NCBI GenBank assembly: GCA_046758065.1
Contig: JBHHZM010000156.1
Location: 1-6,185, forward strand
Origin: JBHHZM01 sp046758065
GTDB lineage: Bacteria > Pseudomonadota > Alphaproteobacteria > JAAXGF01
Length of the DNA stretch: 6,185 bases
Direction of reading: 5' to 3'
Shown here: positions 1 through 6,185 of the stretch, piece after piece
Numbering within the stretch: the stretch's first letter is position 1
Layout: the number at the start of each line of letters is the position of its first letter
Notes under the pieces: model-generated
What the model saw: the letters and a program-made list of their open reading frames with translations, nothing else
Databases searched by the model: none
What the model was told of the DNA's origin: nothing
Position numbers and translations under genes: made by a program

Positions 1-2526
<2,526 letters not shown>

Positions 2527-2527
<1 letters not shown>

Positions 2528-3000
2528 TGCAGAAAGTTCCTATGACCGGCCGCGGATTCGCGCGCCTCGAAGATGAACTGCGGCGGTTGAAGACGATCGA
2601 GCGCCCGGCGATCATTCACGCGCTCGAAGAGGCGCGCGGACACGGCGACATCGCCGAGAACGCCGAATTCCACGCCGCCAAGGAACGCCAGGCCTACATC
2701 GAGGGGCGGGTGGCGGAACTCGAGGACAAGCTGAGCCGCGCCGAGATCATCGACGTGAGCAAGCTCTCGGGCAAGGTGGTCAGGTTCGGCGCCACGGTGA
2801 CGCTCGCCGACGAGGACACCGACGAGGAAGCGACCTATCAGATCGTCGGCACGGACGAGGCCGACATCAAGTCGGGGCTTCTGTCGATCACCTCGCCGCT
2901 CGCCCGGGCGCTGATCAGCAAGAGCGTCGGCGACAGCGTCGACGTGACGGCGCCGGGCGGCTCGAAGAGCTACGAGATCGTAAAGGTTCGCTACAAGTAG
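2527..3000 (+). CDS. greA: Transcription elongation factor GreA
   Basis: GreA enters the secondary channel of stalled, backtracked RNA polymerase and triggers its intrinsic cleavage of the RNA 3' end, so that elongation resumes. The 157-residue product is the normal family length. Residues ~1-75 form the N-terminal coiled coil. Its tip motif HGDIAENAEFHAA carries the acidic pair D41 and E44, which coincide with the E. coli residues thought to hold the catalytic Mg2+. The C-terminal FKBP-like domain follows, with FGATVTL, IVGTDEAD and SPLARALI motifs. Two tandem ATGs occur. The second (2527) gives MQKVPMT, aligning without a gap to E. coli MQAIPMT, so I chose it. The first (2524) is better spaced (8 bases) from a weak GGAA at 2512-2515 and adds only one Met. 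The carB stop TGA (2525-2527) overlaps both starts, so translational coupling is likely. The product is certain; the start is uncertain by one codon. Confidence 0.96.
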
Positions 3001-3002
3001 GG

Positions 3003-3019
3003 GGCCGGAACGCCCGGCC
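3003..3019 (+). repeat. Short inverted repeat just after greA
   Basis: GGCCGG (3003-3008) and CCGGCC (3014-3019) form a 6-bp stem with a 5-base loop in the 33-base gap between greA and the ELM1 gene. No T run follows. It occupies the place where a ribosome binding site for the next gene would be expected, so it may attenuate transcription or affect translation. It may equally be chance in GC-rich DNA. Confidence 0.25.
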
Positions 3020-3033
3020 GGCCAAATCCCGCC

Positions 3034-3990
3034 ATGGCTGCCACCACCTGCTGGGTTCTCAGCGACGGCAAACCCGGCCACGAGAACCCCTGCCGGGGGC
3101 TGGCCGAGGCCGTCGGTCTCGACACCGTGGTAAAGCGCGTCGCTCCGCGCGCGCCGTGGTCGCATCTGCCGCCCCGGCTCTGGTTCGCGCCGTTCCGCGC
3201 GCCGGGGCCGGGAAGCGATGCGCTCGCGCCGCCCTGGCCCGATCTCATGATCGCCGCCGGTCGCCAAACGGTGGCCCTGTCGATCGCCATTCGGAAGGCG
3301 AGCGGCGGGCGCACCTTCACCGTGCAGGTCCTCAAGCCGCAAGCGCCGCTCGAACGCTTCGATCTGGTGGCGGCGCCGGCGCACGACTGCGCCGAAGGCG
3401 CCAACGTGATCGCCACCATCGGCGCGCTGAACCGGGTGACGCCGCGCCGTCTCGAGGCCGAAGCGGCGCGTTTCGCCGCGACCGTCGCGCGTCTGCCGAC
3501 GCCGCGCGTCGCGGTGCTCGTTGGCGGCGACGGCAAGCGCCACCGCCTCACGCCGGCGGTCGCCGCCGGGATCGGCGCCCGGCTCGACGCCTTCGCCCGC
3601 GACGCCGGCGCCGGACTGATGGTCACGCCGTCGCGCCGCACCGGGGCGGCGAGCGCGGCGGCGCTCGGCGAGCGGCTCGATCCGGCGCGCACGGTGATGT
3701 GGAACGGCGAAGGCGACAATCCCTACTTCGGCTATCTCGGCCTCGCCGACGCGATCGTCGTTACCGGCGATTCGATCGCCATGGTCTCGGAGGCCTGCAC
3801 CACCGGCAAGCCGGTCTACGTCCTCGATCTGCCGGGCGGCGCCGCGAAGTTTCGGCGCTTCCATCGCGACTTGCGCGATACCGGCCGCACCCGTCGCTTC
3901 GACGGCCGGCTCGAAAGCTGGCGCTATCCCAAGCTCGACGAGACCGCGCGCGTCGCCGCCGAGGTGCGCCGCCGGCTCGGGCTCGACTGA
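3034..3990 (+). CDS. ELM1-family protein (mitochondrial fission ELM1-like, DUF1022)
   Basis: A 318-residue protein that I assign to the ELM1/DUF1022 family from its motif order. These are an N-terminal SDGKPGHENP motif (residues 10-19), a central VGGDGKRH (163-170), TPSRRTG (198-204), WNGEGDNPYFG (223-233) and the family's most characteristic block around VTGDSIAMVSEA (243-254) ending in GKPVYV. The plant member ELM1 helps recruit a dynamin to mitochondria; bacterial members are essentially uncharacterised. The two-lobed, glycosyltransferase-like pattern of the motifs is suggestive only, so no reaction is claimed. I see no signal peptide or membrane segment, so it is probably cytosolic. The ATG at 3034 is the only plausible start: the in-frame stretch back to the greA stop (TAG, 2998-3000) has no other start codon. 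No clear Shine-Dalgarno precedes it, suggesting dependence on translation of greA 33 bases upstream. Family fairly sure, function unknown. Confidence 0.85.
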   Translation: MAATTCWVLSDGKPGHENPCRGLAEAVGLDTVVKRVAPRAPWSHLPPRLWFAPFRAPGPGSDALAPPWPDLMIAAGRQTVALSIAIRKASGGRTFTVQVLKPQAPLERFDLVAAPAHDCAEGANVIATIGALNRVTPRRLEAEAARFAATVARLPTPRVAVLVGGDGKRHRLTPAVAAGIGARLDAFARDAGAGLMVTPSRRTGAASAAALGERLDPARTVMWNGEGDNPYFGYLGLADAIVVTGDSIAMVSEACTTGKPVYVLDLPGGAAKFRRFHRDLRDTGRTRRFDGRLESWRYPKLDETARVAAEVRRRLGLD

Positions 3991-3994
3991 TCCG

Positions 3995-4032
3995 CGCGCC
4001 GCCGAAAGACGCCCCAAACCTCTGGCGGCGCG
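3995..4032 (+). terminator. 9-bp inverted repeat after the ELM1 gene, possible terminator
   Basis: CGCGCCGCC (3995-4003) and GGCGGCGCG (4024-4032) are perfect reverse complements separated by a 20-base loop. The repeat begins four bases after the ELM1 stop codon. It is the strongest stem I find between any two genes here. There is no T tract directly after the stem, so classical factor-independent termination is doubtful. An RNA 3'-end stabiliser or a U-less terminator are alternatives. Confidence 0.35.
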
Positions 4033-4060
4033 GGCTGCGAATCTGTACTTTACCGGGAGT

Positions 4061-4078
4061 CCCGCCCTTCCCGGCGGG
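4061..4078 (+). repeat. Hairpin in the trxB leader
   Basis: CCCGCC (4061-4066) and GGCGGG (4073-4078) form a 6-bp stem with a 6-base loop, ending 9 bases before the trxB Shine-Dalgarno. It leaves the ribosome site exposed. No function can be assigned from sequence alone. Confidence 0.25.
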
Positions 4079-4087
4079 CCGTGTCAC

Positions 4088-4092
4088 AGGAA
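4088..4092 (+). promoter_or_regulatory. Shine-Dalgarno site that fixes the trxB start
   Basis: AGGAA lies 5 bases before the ATG at 4098. The trxB frame is open for over 900 bases upstream, so this site, together with the family N-terminus, decides the start. Confidence 0.75.
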
Positions 4093-4097
4093 CGGAA

Positions 4098-5066
4098 ATG
4101 GCCGCAACGCACCATTCGCGCGTTCTCATCATCGGCGGCGGTCCCGCGGGCTACACCGCCGCGATCTACGCCGCGCGGGCGAACCTCGAACCTCTCGTGG
4201 TGCTCGGGCTGCAGCCGGGCGGCCAGATGACGATCACCACCGACGTCGAGAACTTTCCCGGCTTCGCCGACGTCATCCAGGGCCCCTGGCTGATGGAGCA
4301 GATGGAAGCGCAGGCGCGCAGCGTGGGTACGCGGATGATCGCCGACACCATCGTCGAGGTCGATCTCGACGCGCGGCCTTTCCGGTGCCGGGGCGACAGC
4401 GGCGACGTCTACACCGGCGACGCGCTGATCGTCGCCACCGGCGCGCAGGCGCGCTGGCTCGGTCTCGAAAGCGAGGCGCGCTACCGCGGTTTCGGGGTTT
4501 CGGCCTGCGCCACCTGCGACGGCTTCTTTTTCCGCGACCGCAAGGTGGCGGTGGTCGGCGGCGGCAACACCGCCGTCGAGGAAGCGATTTTCCTGACCAA
4601 CTTCGCCTCGAAAGTGACGCTGATCCACCGCCGCGACGCGCTGCGCGCCGAGAAGATCCTGCAGGACCGGCTGTTCGCCAACCCCAAGGTCGAGGTGCAG
4701 TGGAACAGCGTGGTCGAGGAGATCCTCGGCACCGGCGAGCCGCCGGGCGTCACCGGGGTTCGCCTGCGCGACGTCGCGACCGGCGAACGGCGCGAACTCG
4801 CCCTCGACGGCGTTTTCATCGCCATCGGCCACGACCCGGCGACCGCGCTGTTCCGGGACCGGATCGAGATGGACGCCGAAGGCTATATCGTCACCGCGCC
4901 GGATTCGACCGCGACCAGCGTGCCCGGGGTGTTCGCCGCCGGCGACGTGCGCGACAAGGTCTACCGCCAGGCGGTGACCGCCGCCGGCATGGGCTGCATG
5001 GCGGCGCTCGAGGCCGAACGCTTTCTGGCCGAACATCCCGTCAGCGAGTCCGCCGCGGCCGAATAG
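4098..5066 (+). CDS. trxB: Thioredoxin-disulfide reductase
   Basis: Cytosolic FAD enzyme that passes electrons from NADPH to oxidised thioredoxin. The 322 residues match the usual low-molecular-weight bacterial form (E. coli, 321). The FAD-binding GGGPAG is at residues 13-18. The redox-active CATC, with Cys137 and Cys140, lies inside the NADPH domain as in true TrxB. The second nucleotide fold has GGGNTA at 154-159, followed by HRRDALR at 177-183, the basic motif that recognises the NADPH 2'-phosphate. AAGDV with Gly282-Asp283 closes the FAD domain. The intact CATC and HRRxxxR argue against a ferredoxin-NADP reductase-like relative. The ATG at 4098 was chosen because AGGAA lies 5 bases upstream and the Rossmann strand begins at residue 8; the frame stays open far upstream only because it shadows the ELM1 gene. 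The gene sits 107 bases after the ELM1 gene and 98 before the LysR gene. Confidence 0.97.
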   Translation: MAATHHSRVLIIGGGPAGYTAAIYAARANLEPLVVLGLQPGGQMTITTDVENFPGFADVIQGPWLMEQMEAQARSVGTRMIADTIVEVDLDARPFRCRGDSGDVYTGDALIVATGAQARWLGLESEARYRGFGVSACATCDGFFFRDRKVAVVGGGNTAVEEAIFLTNFASKVTLIHRRDALRAEKILQDRLFANPKVEVQWNSVVEEILGTGEPPGVTGVRLRDVATGERRELALDGVFIAIGHDPATALFRDRIEMDAEGYIVTAPDSTATSVPGVFAAGDVRDKVYRQAVTAAGMGCMAALEAERFLAEHPVSESAAAE

Positions 5067-5098
5067 GCGCCGTTCGATTTCGTACCGTCGGGCGCGGG

Positions 5099-5127
5099 TT
5101 TACACCATGCGCCGGTTTTGCCATTGT
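5099..5127 (+). promoter_or_regulatory. Candidate promoter for the LysR-type gene
   Basis: TTTACA (5099-5104, 5 of 6 to the -35 consensus) and CATTGT (5122-5127, 3 of 6 to the -10) are spaced by 17 bases. Transcription would start near 5134, giving a leader of about 30 bases with a hairpin and the ribosome site. The local TTT and TTTT runs stand out from the GC-rich surroundings. Read by eye; untested. Confidence 0.35.
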
Positions 5128-5132
5128 CGGTC

Positions 5133-5151
5133 CGCCCGCGGGCGCCGGGCG
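5133..5151 (+). repeat. Hairpin abutting the LysR gene ribosome site
   Basis: CGCCCG (5133-5138) can pair with CGGGCG (5146-5151), leaving a 7-base loop. It ends immediately before AAGGAG. A competing perfect palindrome, GCCCGCGGGC (5134-5143), overlaps it. Either could influence ribosome access or be chance. Confidence 0.25.
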
Positions 5152-5157
5152 AAGGAG
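5152..5157 (+). promoter_or_regulatory. Shine-Dalgarno site that fixes the LysR gene start
   Basis: AAGGAG lies 7 bases before the ATG at 5165. It is the best ribosome site in the window. The frame is open nearly 800 bases upstream through trxB, so this site and the LysR N-terminal pattern settle the start. Confidence 0.8.
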
Positions 5158-5164
5158 CAGGGCG

Positions 5165-6049
5165 ATGAACTGGGACAAGATCCGGGTCTTCCACGCGGTC
5201 GCCGAGGCGGGCAGTTTCACCCATGCCGGCGAGACGCTGAACCTGAGCCAGTCGGCGGTGAGTCGGCAGATCAGCGCGCTCGAACAGAACCTGCGGGTGC
5301 CGCTCTTCCACCGCCATGCGCGCGGCCTGATCCTCACCGAGCAGGGCGAGATGCTCTATCGGACGGCGCACGAGGTGCTCGCCAAGGTGGCGATGACCGA
5401 GGCCATGCTGGCCGAGAGCAAGGACCGCCCCAAGGGTCCGCTCACGGTCACCGCCACGGTCGGCTTCGCGACCGTCTGGCTGACGCCGCGCATCGTCGAA
5501 TTCACCAACGCCTACCCCGAGGTCTCGGTGACGCTGATCGCCGAGGACCACGACATCGACCTCGGCATGCGCGAAGCCGACGTCGCGATTCGCATGCACG
5601 CACCGACCCAGCCCGACCTCGTCCAGCGTCATCTCATGAAGGTCCACTTCCACGCCTATGCCTCGCCCGACTACCTCAAGGAATGGGGCACGCCGGAGAC
5701 GGTCGACGAGCTCGACCATCACCGGCTGATCGTCTACAGCGAGGGACCGCTCACGCGGCTGCTCAATCCCAACTGGCTGTTGCGCACCGGCAGCGGGGTG
5801 CACCACCGGCCGGCGCTCAAGGTGAACAACGTTCTGGCCATGGCCAACGCCGTGAAAAGCGGGTTCGGCATCGCCCCGTTGCCCGACTACATCGTCTACG
5901 ACCACGCCCGGGCGGTGCGCGTGCTGCCCGAGTTCGAGGGTCCGGAGATCGACGCCTATTTCGTCTATCCCGAGGAGCTGCGCGCCTCGAAACGCATCAC
6001 CGTCTTTCGCGACTTTCTCCTCGAAAGGGTCAAGGAGACGCCTTTCTAG
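5165..6049 (+). CDS. LysR-type transcriptional regulator
   Basis: A 294-residue DNA-binding regulator of ordinary LysR length. Residues 1-60 form the winged helix-turn-helix: the pattern FHAVAEAGSFTHAGETLNLSQ then SAVSRQISALE (30-40), followed by LFHR and the wing GLILTEQG (54-61). A linker helix rich in Ala and Met follows to ~90, then the two-lobed effector domain, with PLTVTATVGFAT, the READVAIR segment typical of GcvA/CrgA-like members, and GFGIAPLPDYI near the C-terminus. The protein has no cysteine at all, so an OxyR-type thiol switch is excluded despite its position behind trxB. Its ligand and targets cannot be read from sequence. It is co-directional with trxB and 98 bases downstream, with its own candidate promoter and a strong ribosome site. 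LysR proteins often regulate neighbouring genes or themselves, but no clear T-N11-A operator was found. Family certain, specific role unknown. Confidence 0.93.
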   Translation: MNWDKIRVFHAVAEAGSFTHAGETLNLSQSAVSRQISALEQNLRVPLFHRHARGLILTEQGEMLYRTAHEVLAKVAMTEAMLAESKDRPKGPLTVTATVGFATVWLTPRIVEFTNAYPEVSVTLIAEDHDIDLGMREADVAIRMHAPTQPDLVQRHLMKVHFHAYASPDYLKEWGTPETVDELDHHRLIVYSEGPLTRLLNPNWLLRTGSGVHHRPALKVNNVLAMANAVKSGFGIAPLPDYIVYDHARAVRVLPEFEGPEIDAYFVYPEELRASKRITVFRDFLLERVKETPF

Positions 6050-6076
6050 ATGCGGTGATAGGATGGCCGAAAGGCG

Positions 6077-6104
6077 TTGCGGCGCCCGCCTGATGAGCTA
6101 AGCT
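6077..6104 (+). promoter_or_regulatory. Weak candidate promoter for the tRNA gene
   Basis: TTGCGG (6077-6082) and TAAGCT (6099-6104) are 16 bases apart. A GC-rich stretch (6105-6110) follows before the mature tRNA 5' end, like the discriminator of stable-RNA promoters under stringent control. Each box matches only 3 of 6 positions. The tRNA could instead be co-transcribed with the LysR gene; no clear terminator separates them. Confidence 0.22.
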
Positions 6105-6109
6105 TGCGC

Positions 6110-6185
6110 GGGCCCGTAGTTCAGCTGGTCAGAACGCGCCGCTCATAACGGCGTTGTCGCAGGTTCGAGTCCTGCCGGGCCCACC
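6110..6185 (+). tRNA. tRNA with CAT anticodon (Ile2 or elongator Met), 3' end at window edge
   Basis: A complete cloverleaf can be drawn. The acceptor stem pairs 6110-6116 with 6176-6182 in seven Watson-Crick pairs. The D stem is GTTC/GAAC with GG in its loop. The anticodon stem is CGCCG/CGGCG with loop CTCATAA, giving anticodon CAT. The variable loop is TTGTC, and the T stem GCAGG/CCTGC has loop TTCGAGT. The discriminator is A (6183), and CC of an encoded CCA ends the window. It is not the initiator: the first acceptor pair is intact and the anticodon stem lacks the three G-C pairs. Acceptor pairs C4-G69 and C5-G68 are the features TilS uses in E. coli to recognise Ile2, whereas E. coli elongator tRNA-Met has U4 and A5. 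This leans toward tRNA-Ile2 (lysidine-modified, reading AUA), although simple annotation by anticodon would say tRNA-Met. Confidence 0.95.

Noticed and set aside
4023..4051. Possible trxB promoter with TACTTT as -10
   Set aside because: At 17 bases upstream the -35 position reads TGGCGG, matching only two consensus bases; no better pairing was found, so I do not call a promoter.
3156..4097. Long in-frame upstream extension of trxB
   Set aside because: The extension is Arg/Ala-rich shadow of the ELM1 gene in another frame. The ribosome site at 4088-4092 and the family N-terminus place the start at 4098.
4385..5164. Long in-frame upstream extension of the LysR gene
   Set aside because: It overlaps trxB out of frame and is Arg-rich nonsense; AAGGAG 7 bases before 5165 gives the canonical LysR start.
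4961..5905. A 314-codon minus-strand open frame opposite the LysR gene
   Set aside because: Low-complexity shadow composition (Val, Asp, Arg, His) without recognisable domains, fully overlapping a clear LysR protein.
6066..6090. Possible terminator between the LysR gene and the tRNA
   Set aside because: Only short competing stems (such as GCC-GAAA-GGC and GGCG/CGCC) and no T tract; not distinguishable from background in GC-rich sequence.

Overview
The window is a GC-rich, densely packed piece of bacterial chromosome. All genes lie on the + strand. Codon third positions are overwhelmingly G or C. The protein sequences (alphaproteobacterial-type GreA and CarB, an ELM1-family protein beside greA, a LysR regulator behind trxB) and the tRNA suggest an alphaproteobacterium, perhaps near Rhodospirillales. 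That placement rests on remembered family resemblance, not on a search.

Layout: (1) 1-2527, the last ~840 codons of carB, the large subunit of carbamoyl-phosphate synthetase, cut by the left edge. (2) greA, transcript cleavage factor, starting at the carB stop in an ATGATG/TGA overlap. (3) 3034-3990, an ELM1-family (DUF1022, mitochondrial-fission-ELM1-like) protein of unknown bacterial function. (4) 4098-5066, trxB, thioredoxin reductase. (5) 5165-6049, a LysR-type transcriptional regulator. (6) 6110-6185, a tRNA with a CAT anticodon, cut by the right edge inside its encoded CCA. No gap between genes exceeds about 110 bases. The gaps hold GC-rich hairpins, Shine-Dalgarno sites and a few candidate promoters.

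Functionally this is mostly housekeeping: carbamoyl phosphate for pyrimidines and arginine, rescue of stalled RNA polymerase, thiol redox balance and translation. carB-greA and probably the ELM1 gene may share transcripts. A perfect 9-bp inverted repeat after the ELM1 gene is the most likely transcription boundary. trxB has its own strong ribosome site, and the LysR gene has a plausible promoter.

I see no mobile element, CRISPR array, phage gene, toxin system or convincing new system. The most distinctive points are a 24-residue tail on CarB that looks like captured intergenic DNA after a one-base loss, the uncharacterised ELM1 protein, and the uncertain decoding identity (Ile2 or Met) of the CAT tRNA.
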